A stretch of DNA of 64,000 nucleotides, from contig NZ_JADBDT010000001.1 of assembly GCF_014873485.1 (NCBI RefSeq), forward strand, positions 3,714,501-3,778,500, given 5' to 3'. This document shows positions 53,027 to 61,392 of the stretch, piece by piece. The translations under genes and the position numbers were made by a program. Within the stretch, counting starts at the first letter, position 1; each line of letters starts with the position of its first letter. This DNA is from Sphingopyxis sp. OAS728. Lineage in GTDB: Bacteria > Pseudomonadota > Alphaproteobacteria > Sphingomonadales > Sphingomonadaceae. Below the pieces are notes generated by a model, which was not told the DNA's origin, ran no database searches, and was given only the letters and a program-made list of their open reading frames with translations.

Positions 53027-53866
53027 TTGCCCGAATTGCTCGTCCTCCAGTCGGTCTGGGGCCTCGACAAATGCCCCGGTTTCGACATCGAAAACCGCCT
53101 CGACGACGCGCTCAATGAAGTCGTCGCCGCGGGCTTCGACGGTGTCGGCGTCAACCTCGCGCGCACCGCGCGCACCGACGGCGTCGCGCGCGCGATGAAC
53201 CCGCGCGGCCTCGCATGGGAGGGGCAGGTGCTCGTCCACGACGCCGCTCAGCTCACCCACTGGATCGGCGAGGCAGAGCGCCTCGGCGCGCACCATCTCA
53301 ACGTCCAGATCGGCGGCCCGACCGCCGACTTCCGCGCCGCGCTGCGCCTGATCGACAGCCTCGTCGCCGCGGCGAAGGACGCGCCGCTCCCCGTCTGGTT
53401 CGAAACGCACCGCGGCCGCCTCACCAACGATCTGCTCTTCACGCTGCAATTGCTCGAGGAGCGCCCCGGCCTGCCGCTCACCGCCGACCTCTCGCATTAT
53501 CCGGTCGCGGGCGAGATGGAGCTGCCGCTTCGCCCCGACCAGCTCGCGGCGATCGAGACGATCCTGCAGGGCAGCCATAATTTCCACGGCCGCGTGTCGA
53601 CGACGCATCAGGTACAGGTCGCGCTGGGTGCGCCGCAGCATCAGGCCTGGCTCGACCAGCATGTCGCCTGGTGGCGCCGCGGCTTCGAACTCTGGCTCGA
53701 ACAGGCGCGGGGCGACGACGCGTTGACCTTCATGTGCGAACTCGGGCCGCCGCCCTATGCGATCACCGCGCCCGACGGCCGCGAACTCACGAACCGCTGG
53801 GACGAAGCGCAGCGCATGCGCGACATCGTGCGCGGCCTGTGGAGCGAGGTCGCCGGCAGCGCCTGA
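53027..53866 (+). CDS. Sugar isomerase/epimerase-like TIM-barrel protein
   Basis: This 279-residue protein of the xylose-isomerase-like / AP endonuclease 2 superfamily has metal-ligand candidates in WFETHRGR (Glu, His), TADLSHYPV (Asp, His), RVSTTHQ (His) and MCELGPPPYAI (Glu). Members isomerise or epimerise sugars and keto-sugars, or act as endonucleases; the specific substrate is unknown. The start is TTG 53027 after AAAGGAAAG, with a LacI-type operator just upstream, which puts it in the regulon with the MFS and monooxygenase genes. It converges on the FGGY kinase gene with 5 bp between stops. A role in handling an oxidised or isomerised sulfosugar is inference. Confidence 0.8.
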   Translation: MPELLVLQSVWGLDKCPGFDIENRLDDALNEVVAAGFDGVGVNLARTARTDGVARAMNPRGLAWEGQVLVHDAAQLTHWIGEAERLGAHHLNVQIGGPTADFRAALRLIDSLVAAAKDAPLPVWFETHRGRLTNDLLFTLQLLEERPGLPLTADLSHYPVAGEMELPLRPDQLAAIETILQGSHNFHGRVSTTHQVQVALGAPQHQAWLDQHVAWWRRGFELWLEQARGDDALTFMCELGPPPYAITAPDGRELTNRWDEAQRMRDIVRGLWSEVAGSA

Positions 53867-53871
53867 ACGCA

Positions 53872-55290
53872 TCACGGCGCGACCGCATCCCGCCAGCGGA
53901 CAAACGCCGCATCGGCCGCATCGCGCGACACTTGCGGCAAGAACTCCGCATCATATCGCGCCAGCGCCTTGAGGTCGCTCTCCCCGAATAACCCCGCACC
54001 CATGCCCGCCGCCAGCGCCGCGCCATAGGCGCTCGCCTCGCGCACGGCATGGCGTCGCACCGGCCGCTGCAAGGCATCGGCCTGCAACTGCATCAGCGTA
54101 TCGCTCGCCGACAGCCCACCCGCGACGGGCAGCGCCTCGGGCACCGGCAGCGCCGCCGCGATCACCTCGGCAATCTCGCGAAAGCGGAACGCGATCCCCT
54201 GCAGCGCCGCGTGCGCGACCTGTCCGGGCCCGTCGGCAAAGCTCACCCCCGCGATCAACCCGCGCGCCTCGAATTTCCCGTGCGGTGCCCCCATGCCGGC
54301 GAGCGACGGCCGCACCACGACCTTCCCCGCATCGGCGACCGAAGCCGCCGCCGCCTCCATCGCCGCGGGCGACGAGAACAGCCCCAATCCGCCGCACAGC
54401 CATTCGATCATCGACCCCGTCGTGATCACCATGCCCTCGACGCAGAAGCGTGGCTTCCCGCTGGCAAAGGCCAGCGCCTCGGCGGGCATGCTGCTGTGGA
54501 TCGTCTCGCGCGCATCGCCGGTTCCCGCCATCAGCACGCCCGACGTGCCATAGGTCGCCTTCCAGTCGCCGCGCTCCAGCGCGCCATGCGCGACCATCGC
54601 GGCCTCCTGATCGGCGATCAGCGCGGTGATCGGTACCCGCGCGCCGAGCACCGCCGGGTCGCTCTCTGCAATCGCGCCCCAGCTTTCGACCTGCGCCGGA
54701 AATATCGTCGCGGGCAGGCGCTGGTGGGCGAGCAGCGCCGCGTCCCAGCCGCTACCGTTCCCATAATCATAATAGCCCGTCAGCCACGCCGCCGAGGCAT
54801 CGGTGACATGCGCGCCGCTGAGTTTGTAGGTTAGCCAGCTATCGAGCGTTCCCCATTGCAGCCCCGCCGGATCGCGCCCTGAAAGCGCAATCGCCGCGGG
54901 CAGCTTCGCCGACGGCACTTGCGGCCAGCCGGTGAACCCCGCCGCGCGCAGCTTCTTATATTCCTCGATCCCGCGCAGGTCGCTCCACACCAGCATCGGC
55001 GCGACGGGCTCGCCGGTGGCGCGGTCCCACAGGACGATGCTCGCGCGCTGCGTCGTCACCCCGATCGCCGCGACATCGGTGATGCTGCGCCCCGCCGCTG
55101 CCAGCGCGCCATCGATCACCGCGCGGCAGATCGTCCAGACCTCGGCTGCGTCCTGCTCGACCAGTCCGGGGGCAGGGAAGCGGCTCGCAATCGGCCTTTT
55201 GTCGACGCCCAGCACCACGCCCGCCGGATCGACCAGCATCGCGCGGGCGCCCGTCGTGCCCGCGTCGAGCGCGAGCAAAAGCTCAGGCAT
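53872..55290 (-). CDS. FGGY-family carbohydrate kinase (glycerol-kinase-like)
   Basis: This 472-residue FGGY kinase has the ATP-binding DAGTTGARAML at the N-terminus, TTQRASIVLWDRATG, the catalytic Asp in LIADQEAAMVAHG, TYGTSGVLMAGTG, and a C-terminal GGLSASDTLMQLQAD. Glycerol, xylulose or erythritol are possible substrates. The glycerol kinase assignment rests on the operon: its start overlaps the FAD oxidase stop by 8 bp, and a GlpD-type dehydrogenase is first in the operon. Glycerol released from sulfoquinovosyl-glycerol by the nearby GH31 would need exactly this kinase/dehydrogenase pair. It lacks several hallmark residues I would expect in E. coli GlpK, so other polyols remain open. Confidence 0.82.
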   Translation of the reverse strand: MPELLLALDAGTTGARAMLVDPAGVVLGVDKRPIASRFPAPGLVEQDAAEVWTICRAVIDGALAAAGRSITDVAAIGVTTQRASIVLWDRATGEPVAPMLVWSDLRGIEEYKKLRAAGFTGWPQVPSAKLPAAIALSGRDPAGLQWGTLDSWLTYKLSGAHVTDASAAWLTGYYDYGNGSGWDAALLAHQRLPATIFPAQVESWGAIAESDPAVLGARVPITALIADQEAAMVAHGALERGDWKATYGTSGVLMAGTGDARETIHSSMPAEALAFASGKPRFCVEGMVITTGSMIEWLCGGLGLFSSPAAMEAAAASVADAGKVVVRPSLAGMGAPHGKFEARGLIAGVSFADGPGQVAHAALQGIAFRFREIAEVIAAALPVPEALPVAGGLSASDTLMQLQADALQRPVRRHAVREASAYGAALAAGMGAGLFGESDLKALARYDAEFLPQVSRDAADAAFVRWRDAVAP

Positions 55291-56686
55291 CGGGTATCAG
55301 ATTGCCCGGGTTCATTATGCCCTCCGGATCGAGAGCCTGCTTCACCCGCCGCAGCAACGCAACGCCGCTCTCACCGAGATCATGGTGCAGATACGGCTTC
55401 CGCAGCCGCCCCGCGCCATGATGGTGCGCGACGCCGCCGCCATGTTTCGCGGTCGCTTCCATGATCGCGCGCCATCCGGCGAAATAGGCGGGTTCCATTT
55501 TCGCGCTGTCCTCGAAGGTCGCGGCGAAACTGAAATAGAGGTTGATGCCCGAACGATAGACATGGCTGCTGTGCGCCGATGCGTTGATCACGCCGGGAAT
55601 CTGGTTGAGCGCCGCGATGCTGTCGTCATAGATCGCGCCGATCTCGCTCCACCGCCCCGAAATCTCGACCGTGTCGGCGACATAGCCGCGCTCGAACATG
55701 TCGCGCCAGCTCGGCACATGGTTGCGCTTTTCGATCCATTGCTTCGCCGCCATCGGGTCGCCGGCTTCAAGACCGGCGCTCGCACAAATCTCGTGCATCG
55801 CCGCCAGCTCGGCATCGACGCGCGCCTTGGGCCCTTCATGCACCATCAACAGCATCGCCTTGCCATCGCGTTCATAATCGCGGAACAGCCGCCGCACTTC
55901 GCGCCCGTCATATTGGCGCATCACCGGCGGGCGCCAGTCGGCGCGCACGATCTGTCGCTGCGCCTCGAATCCCGCGCGCATGTCGTTTGCGTAGAAGATG
56001 CTGTAATCGCGGTGCGGTGCCTTGGCGCGGAGCGAAAAGGTCACCCCGGTGATGACACCCATCACGCCTTCGGCGCCCATCAGCAGATGGCGAAGATCAG
56101 GCCCCGCCGCCGCGCGCACCGCCTTGCCCAGCGTCACCAGCTCGCCGTTCGGCAGCACCGCCTCGATCGAATGGATGATGTCCTCGATATTGCCATAAGC
56201 GGTCGAGAATTGCCCCGACGCGCGCGTCGCGACCCAGCCGCCGACGCTGCTGATCGCGATCGACTGCGGCCAGTGGCCGATCGTCAGCCCATGTGCTGCG
56301 ACGGCCTCCTCGGCCTCCATGCCGTTCAGCCCCGCGTCGAAGCTCGCGAGCAGGTCGTCGCTGTCGATGTAACGCACGCGGTTCATGCTGCTCATGTCCA
56401 GCAGGATCGCATCGGGCGTCGGCTCGATCCCGCCGCACACCCCGCTGCCGAGGCCGTAGGGGATCAGCGGCACCCGCTTCTCGGCGGCGAGGCGCACGAC
56501 CTTCTGCACATCCTCGACCGACTGCGGCCGCACGACGCATCCCGGCGCGGGCACCGTCTCGCCGCGCCAGTCACGCAGATGCTTGACCGCCCACTGGTCG
56601 TAACGGCGGGCGTTCAGCGCATCGGCGTCGCTCGCGACGCGGTCGGCGCCGATGGCGCTCGCCAAGGCTTCGGTTATCGAACTCAT
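55283..56686 (-). CDS. FAD-binding oxidoreductase (GlcD / AGPS-like)
   Basis: This 467-residue FAD-linked oxidase has an FAD_binding_4 domain with VPLIPYGLGSGVCGG near 75-90 and an FAD-oxidase C-terminal domain ending in the GVAHHHGAGRLRKPY and ALDPEGIMNPGNL motifs. It resembles glycolate / D-lactate dehydrogenase subunits and alkyl-DHAP-synthase-like proteins. It lies in an operon between GlpD and the FGGY kinase, 1 bp after the GlpD stop. GGGAGAG precedes ATG 56686. Triads of this kind are seen with glycerol-type genes in other bacteria, but its substrate is unproven. It could oxidise a hydroxy-acid such as D-lactate, D-glycerate or sulfolactate. Confidence 0.83.
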   Translation of the reverse strand: MSSITEALASAIGADRVASDADALNARRYDQWAVKHLRDWRGETVPAPGCVVRPQSVEDVQKVVRLAAEKRVPLIPYGLGSGVCGGIEPTPDAILLDMSSMNRVRYIDSDDLLASFDAGLNGMEAEEAVAAHGLTIGHWPQSIAISSVGGWVATRASGQFSTAYGNIEDIIHSIEAVLPNGELVTLGKAVRAAAGPDLRHLLMGAEGVMGVITGVTFSLRAKAPHRDYSIFYANDMRAGFEAQRQIVRADWRPPVMRQYDGREVRRLFRDYERDGKAMLLMVHEGPKARVDAELAAMHEICASAGLEAGDPMAAKQWIEKRNHVPSWRDMFERGYVADTVEISGRWSEIGAIYDDSIAALNQIPGVINASAHSSHVYRSGINLYFSFAATFEDSAKMEPAYFAGWRAIMEATAKHGGGVAHHHGAGRLRKPYLHHDLGESGVALLRRVKQALDPEGIMNPGNLIPDA

Positions 56687-56687
56687 C

Positions 56688-58247
56688 TCACTCTCCCAAA
56701 AGCCTGCGGCTCTCATCGTTGATCGAGCGGCAATGCGCTATCTGCGCCGCCGTCTTGACGTCATCCCAGCCGAGCAGCGCGCCCATCGCCTCGGCAGCGG
56801 GGGCGAGCGCGGCAAGGCCCGCGCCCTCGTCGAACCAGGCGCGCGCGCTCCGCCGCACCCAATAATCCTCAAGGCTGGCGGCGCCCTCATGCGTCACGGC
56901 GCGCGCGGCCTCGGCGGCGACGTCGCCGCCCGCGATCAATATCTCGTTCGCTTCGTCGCCATAGAGGCGCGCCAGCCGTTCGGCGGCGCGCGGATCGAGG
57001 CGGTTCAGCCCCTCGCCGACGCCGCGCGATCCGCCGGGCAGCGGCGCATCGGCGGTCGAACAGGGCAGGGTGGGGACGCGCAGCCGCTCGACGACCAGAT
57101 CGACCACCCGCTCGGCCATCGCGCGATAGGCGCTCAGTTTTCCGCCCGCGATCGACACCAGCCCGCCGGGCGAGGTCCAGATCTCGTCCTTGCGCGATAC
57201 CTCGTTTGCCTTCTTGCCCGGCTGCGCGATCAGCGGCCGGACGCCCGACCACAGCGAGACGATCTCGGCGTCGCGGATCGGATCGATGGTCAGCGCCGCT
57301 TCGGTCGCGCGGAGCAGATAATCGATGTCGTCGCGTGTCGGTGCGGGCCAGTAATCGGCGCCATCGTGAAACACGTCGGTCGTACCGATATAGGTGAAGG
57401 CCCCGCGCGGCACCGCGAAGATGCTGCGTTTGTCGGGCGCGCGGATGATGATCGTCGAATGGATCGGCAACCGATCGCGCGGCAGCACCAGATGGATGCC
57501 GCGGCTCATCGACATGCGCGTGTCGCTTTCGCCCGCCTCCAGCCCGCGGACCTTGTCGACCCACGCGCCAGCGGCGTTGACCACCAGCTTTGCCTTGATG
57601 TGCGCGCCCAGCCCGTCGCCCAGCGTCGACGTCGCGACCAGCCCGTCGCCCGTCAGTTCGGACGCCGCCGCATGATTGACCACCACCGCACCCGCACCTT
57701 GCGCGCTGCGGATATTGGCGAGCACCAGCCGTGCATCGTCGGTCAGAAATTCGGGGTACAGCACCGCGCCATTCAGCTTGTCGGTGCGCATCAGCGGCTC
57801 GCGCCGTTGCAACTCGGCGAGCCCGATCACCTCATGCTTCTCGGCCTCGGGCACGCTGCCGAGCTTTTCGAAGGTCCAGAGGCCCGTCCGCAGCTTCGCG
57901 GTCATCGCCATGTTCGTCGTCGGGATCAGGAAAGGCGACAGCGTCGTCAGATGCGGCGCGATCTGCCGCAATATCTGCCGCTCCGACGCGGCTTCCTTGA
58001 CCAGCGCAATGTCGCCCTGCGCCAGATAGCGCAGACCGCCATGGATCATCTTCGACGACCGGCTGCTCGTCCCGCTCGCATAGTCGCGCGCCTCGACGAG
58101 CGCGACCGACAGCCCGCGCATCGCCGCGTCGCGCGCGATACCCGCGCCGGTGATCCCGCCGCCGATCACCGCCAGGTCGAACGTCCGCGATTCCAGCTCG
58201 GCAAAGACCTGCCGCCGCGCGCGGGCGTCGAGTTGGGTGCTGCTCAT
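56688..58247 (-). CDS. glpD: Glycerol-3-phosphate dehydrogenase, FAD-dependent (GlpD type)
   Basis: This 519-residue flavoprotein has the FAD-binding GGGITGAGIARDAA near 29-42, GTSSRSSKMIHGGLRYL, a long substrate domain with SRGIHLVLPR and YIGTTDVFHD, and the GGKLSAYRAMAE C-half segment typical of GlpD. It oxidises glycerol-3-phosphate to DHAP and passes electrons to quinone at the inner membrane. It is first in the minus-strand operon GlpD / FAD oxidase / FGGY kinase and divergent from a LysR gene 53 bp away. Polyol-phosphate dehydrogenases such as EryB are close relatives. Confidence 0.87.
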   Translation of the reverse strand: MSSTQLDARARRQVFAELESRTFDLAVIGGGITGAGIARDAAMRGLSVALVEARDYASGTSSRSSKMIHGGLRYLAQGDIALVKEAASERQILRQIAPHLTTLSPFLIPTTNMAMTAKLRTGLWTFEKLGSVPEAEKHEVIGLAELQRREPLMRTDKLNGAVLYPEFLTDDARLVLANIRSAQGAGAVVVNHAAASELTGDGLVATSTLGDGLGAHIKAKLVVNAAGAWVDKVRGLEAGESDTRMSMSRGIHLVLPRDRLPIHSTIIIRAPDKRSIFAVPRGAFTYIGTTDVFHDGADYWPAPTRDDIDYLLRATEAALTIDPIRDAEIVSLWSGVRPLIAQPGKKANEVSRKDEIWTSPGGLVSIAGGKLSAYRAMAERVVDLVVERLRVPTLPCSTADAPLPGGSRGVGEGLNRLDPRAAERLARLYGDEANEILIAGGDVAAEAARAVTHEGAASLEDYWVRRSARAWFDEGAGLAALAPAAEAMGALLGWDDVKTAAQIAHCRSINDESRRLLGE

Positions 58248-58285
58248 GGCTTCACGCTAAGCGCATCACCCCGGCATTGGTATTG

Positions 58286-58291
58286 TATAAT
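58286..58291 (+). promoter_or_regulatory. Consensus -10 box upstream of the LysR gene
   Basis: TATAAT lies in the 53-bp gap between glpD and the LysR gene. Its complement holds TACAAT for the opposite direction, so overlapping divergent promoters are likely. It is only about 10 bp before ATG 58301, so the LysR transcript may have almost no leader. Confidence 0.45.
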
Positions 58292-58300
58292 GGGAATGAT

Positions 58301-59182
58301 ATGGTGCGCGCCATGAACCTCCGCCGCCTCCGCCATTTCGATACCCTCTATCGCCTTGCCAGCTATGCGCGCGCGGCCGACGAACTTGGGCTGACGCAAT
58401 CGGCGCTCACCCGCTCGATCCAGAAGCTCGAGGAGGAACTCGGCGCGACGCTCTTCGACCGCACCACCCATTATGTCCGCCCGACGAGCGACGCCGACCG
58501 GCTGATCCGTTCGGCGCGCGATGTCATCGCGGCGTCGGCGAACCTCGAACAGGAAGCGCGCGGGCTCGGCCAACCAACGGGCGGCACCGTCGCGGTCGGC
58601 AGCGGTCCCTATCCGCTGCAACCCCTGCTCACCGACGCGATCATACGCTTTGCCGAAATGCACCCGGGCGTGCGCGTCACCGTCACCGGCGGCCCGTCCG
58701 AACAATTGCTCGAAACGCTCGTCGACCGCCGCCTCGACCTCGTCGTCTGCAACCGGGCGAAATTCGCATCGTCGGGCCATGCCGACGAGGTTCTGTGCAT
58801 CCCGCTGCCGCCCGAGCCGCTGATGCTCGTCTGCGCGCCCGACCATCCACTGGCGAAAGGCGAGGGCGACAGTGCCGACTTCGCCTGGGCGCTCCCGCGT
58901 CCCGCGCCGGGCAGCAATTTCCCCCGCGCGCTTCGTGCCCGCTTCGCCGCAGGCCAATTTCCCGATTACGAGCTCGACTCCACCGCCGCCTGCCTCGACA
59001 TGGCGCGCAGTGGCCGCGCAATCACCGTCGTGCCGCAGCGGCTCGCCGAGCGCAGCGGCCTCGCGATGATCGCGCTCCCGCCAACCGAAGTTACCCGCGA
59101 TGCGATCCATCTCCTCCGCAACCGCAGCCGCAGCGCGCTCGTCGCCGCCTTCGTTGCGGTGCTGAAGGAGGCCGCGGCTTAG
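58301..59182 (+). CDS. LysR-family regulator beside the GlpD operon
   Basis: This 293-residue LysR-type regulator has an N-terminal HTH (ARAADELGLTQSALTRSIQKLE) and an effector domain starting near residue 90 with VAVGSGPYPLQPLLTDA. It is divergent from glpD across 53 bp, the usual arrangement for control of that operon. ATG 58301 is preceded by GGGAA; ATG 58313 (MNLRRLRHF, the usual LysR opening) may be the true start, whereas a TTG at 58277 would lie upstream of the -10 box. The inducer is unknown. Confidence 0.87.
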   Translation: MVRAMNLRRLRHFDTLYRLASYARAADELGLTQSALTRSIQKLEEELGATLFDRTTHYVRPTSDADRLIRSARDVIAASANLEQEARGLGQPTGGTVAVGSGPYPLQPLLTDAIIRFAEMHPGVRVTVTGGPSEQLLETLVDRRLDLVVCNRAKFASSGHADEVLCIPLPPEPLMLVCAPDHPLAKGEGDSADFAWALPRPAPGSNFPRALRARFAAGQFPDYELDSTAACLDMARSGRAITVVPQRLAERSGLAMIALPPTEVTRDAIHLLRNRSRSALVAAFVAVLKEAAA

Positions 59183-59197
59183 AACCGCGCTCAACTT

Positions 59198-59286
59198 CCG
59201 TTCGTGCTGAGCTTGTCGAAGCACCGTTCTTCCTTTCGGGCGTTGGCAAGAAAAGAACGGCCCTTCGACAGGCTCAGGGTGAACGG
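59198..59286. repeat. Dispersed inverted repeat, third family
   Basis: Arms 59198-59231 and 59253-59286 match at 28 of 34 positions and carry the GAGCTTGTCGAAG / CTTCGACAGGCTC core common in sphingomonad intergenic regions. It lies between the convergent LysR and GH31 genes. Confidence 0.8.
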
Positions 59287-59294
59287 GATACGTG

Positions 59295-61304
59295 TCAGGC
59301 GGAAGGAATGCCTTCGAACAGCGCTGCGTCGGCCGACCCGGCGCGATAAAACACCGGCGGTTGCCCGAACGGCGCCGCGACCATCACGTCACTACCGCCC
59401 GCGTAAGTCTGTCCCGACCACACATGCACCCACTCGGCGCCGGCGGGCAGGTAGGTCGTCCACTCGCGCTTGCCTGCCGCGATCACCGGCGCGACCAGCA
59501 GATCGGGACCGAGCAAATAGCTCGTCTGGATCGCGTAGGTCTCCGCATCATCCTCGAAATGCAGGAACAGCGGCCGCTGCACCGGCAACCCCGTCTCCGA
59601 AGCTTCCTTCGACAGCCGCCGGATATAGGGCGCGAGATGCGCATAAATCCGCGTCATCTTCGCAAAATGCGCGAGCAGTTCGGGATCGTCGTCATATTGC
59701 ACATTCTGCCGCGGCCGATTGCCCTCGTGTGTGCGGATCATCGACGTAAATGCCGACATCTCGGCCCAGCGCATCGCCAGCTCGGCATCGCGCGTCGTGT
59801 CGAACAGGCTCGTGTAACCGCCGCAGTCGCTGTGATGATGCGCGTTGCCCAGCATTCCCGCCGACAGCGCGGCGCAGATCACCGTGCCGATCCCGTCGTG
59901 GCGCGAAAAATCGACCGACTGGTCACCCGCCCACAGCATCGGGCAATGGCCCTGCACCCCGGTCGCGCCCGACCGCATGAACACCATCATCTCGCCGGTC
60001 TGGCCGCGTCCCGCGATACCCTTGGCGTTTACTTCACCCCACAGCGCTGGCCAGCGGTTGTGCGCGGTCATCCCGCTCTCGCCATTCGCCAGCCGCACAT
60101 CGACCGGCAGATATTCGCCGAAGTCCGCCATCCAGCCCGACAGCCCGAAATCGATCATCTTTTCGCCGATGATTGTGTCGGCGAACCACGCGGCCGCCGC
60201 CGGATTGGTGAAATCGACATGCCCGCAATCGAACTCGCCGAAGTCGATGACATAGGGCTCGTCCTTGTCGGGATGCATCACCATGAAGCCCTGCGCCGCC
60301 GCTTCGGCATAGAGCGGGCCGTCGACGGCGAGATAGGGGTTCACATAGCCGAGGAAAAGAACGCCGCGCTCCTTGAGCTCGGCGATCCGGGCCGGCAGGT
60401 CGGGATAGCGCTCCGCATTCCACTGCCAGTCCCAGAACAGCCGGTTGCCGAAGCTGGTGATCCGCAGGCCCACCCAATCCTCGCACCACAGCCCCGACAC
60501 CGCGACCCCGGCCTCCTCATAGGCCTTCAATCGCGCAAAGCTGTTGTCGCCATCCTTCAGACCGATCACGGCACCTTTCAGCAGCCATTCGGGCAGCGGC
60601 GGCTGGCGCCCGAAACGATCCGACAACGCCGTGACCAGCTCGGTGAAATGCGGCCGCGCCCACAGCTCGATCTTCGCGGGAATTTCCCACACCTCGACCT
60701 CATGATAATCCGCGTTACGAAAATCGAACGCGGCATAGGCAAAGCTGTCGACATGCAGCGCATAGCGCCGCGAACTGACAAAGGTCGGCTGCGGATAATT
60801 GGTGTGCGCATAGCTGCCGCCGCCGCCCTTGCGGTGCGCCTCGACCTGCCGGAACAGCTCCGAGGAAGGGTCGCGCCCGACGCCGGGCTCGCTCGACCAC
60901 AAAGGGAAATGCCGCCCGCGAAGGTCGAAGTAAGAGAATTGCTCGCCGCCGCCCCACACATGCTCGCCCGCATCGGCGGGTACGCGGAGCCACAGTCGGT
61001 TGAGCGTCGCGTCGAGCGCTGTCAGCGCGATCACCGCATTGTCGCCATCGCCTGAAACCACCGCTTCGAGCAGCCATGGCGATCCCGCCGTCTCGGCAAA
61101 ACGCGCGACATTTCCCGCCACTTCGACATGCCCCAGCGCGATCCGCTCGATCACCTCCTGGCTCACGTCGAAATGCCCCAGCTTCGAATGAACATGCGGC
61201 ACCCCGCGGCCGACGAAGAAACAGGGCACGCCGTCGCTGTGCGTCAGGATCACTTGCCCGCCGAGGCGGAGCGCAAAGCCGGTGTCGAGCGCATCGAGCG
61301 CCAT
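59295..61304 (-). CDS. yihQ: GH31 sulfoquinovosidase (KERWY class)
   Basis: This 669-residue cytosolic GH31 enzyme (no signal peptide) is very similar to YihQ from memory, for example GWMADFGEYLP and HHSDCGGYTSLF. The nucleophile is D394 and the acid/base D461 (WAGDQSVDF). The five sulfosugar-recognition positions read K250 (GLKDG), E275 (CEDW), R288 (GNR), W291 and Y497, the KERWY set of Agrobacterium-type sulfoquinovosidases rather than the QQRWY set of E. coli. It should release sulfoquinovose from sulfoquinovosyl-glycerol. ATG 61304 follows AAAGGA; a GTG at 61328 is possible. It lies downstream of a TonB receptor on the same strand with a hairpin between. Confidence 0.92.
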   Translation of the reverse strand: MALDALDTGFALRLGGQVILTHSDGVPCFFVGRGVPHVHSKLGHFDVSQEVIERIALGHVEVAGNVARFAETAGSPWLLEAVVSGDGDNAVIALTALDATLNRLWLRVPADAGEHVWGGGEQFSYFDLRGRHFPLWSSEPGVGRDPSSELFRQVEAHRKGGGGSYAHTNYPQPTFVSSRRYALHVDSFAYAAFDFRNADYHEVEVWEIPAKIELWARPHFTELVTALSDRFGRQPPLPEWLLKGAVIGLKDGDNSFARLKAYEEAGVAVSGLWCEDWVGLRITSFGNRLFWDWQWNAERYPDLPARIAELKERGVLFLGYVNPYLAVDGPLYAEAAAQGFMVMHPDKDEPYVIDFGEFDCGHVDFTNPAAAAWFADTIIGEKMIDFGLSGWMADFGEYLPVDVRLANGESGMTAHNRWPALWGEVNAKGIAGRGQTGEMMVFMRSGATGVQGHCPMLWAGDQSVDFSRHDGIGTVICAALSAGMLGNAHHHSDCGGYTSLFDTTRDAELAMRWAEMSAFTSMIRTHEGNRPRQNVQYDDDPELLAHFAKMTRIYAHLAPYIRRLSKEASETGLPVQRPLFLHFEDDAETYAIQTSYLLGPDLLVAPVIAAGKREWTTYLPAGAEWVHVWSGQTYAGGSDVMVAAPFGQPPVFYRAGSADAALFEGIPSA

Positions 61305-61351
61305 AGGGGAGGATCCTTTCGCGGCCACAGGGTGGCCCGCCTATATAATTA

Positions 61352-61382
61352 CCCCGCCGCGTCGTGGACGGACGCGGCGGGG
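61352..61382 (-). terminator. Hairpin between the TonB receptor and sulfoquinovosidase
   Basis: CCCCGCCGCGTC - GTGGACG - GACGCGGCGGGG is a perfect 12-bp stem directly after the receptor stop. In receptor-to-GH31 direction it is followed by AT-rich TAATTATAT. It may end or attenuate transcription so that receptor mRNA exceeds GH31 mRNA. Confidence 0.6.
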
Positions 61383-61392
61383 CAGGGGGTTT

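Noticed and set aside
58277..58312. TTG at 58277 as the start of the LysR gene
   Set aside because: A TATAAT box at 58286-58291 would then lie inside the gene, and the usual LysR opening (Met-Asn-Leu-Arg) occurs at 58313. ATG 58301 or 58313 is more likely.
46556..59286. CRISPR array or transposon ends suggested by the repeated inverted repeats
   Set aside because: The repeats are isolated single elements kilobases apart, with no regular spacers, no Cas genes, no transposase and no target duplications that I can see.
59295..61304. Ordinary alpha-glucosidase/alpha-xylosidase annotation for the GH31 gene
   Set aside because: The K/E/R/W/Y recognition set and strong overall similarity to YihQ point to sulfoquinovosidase instead.
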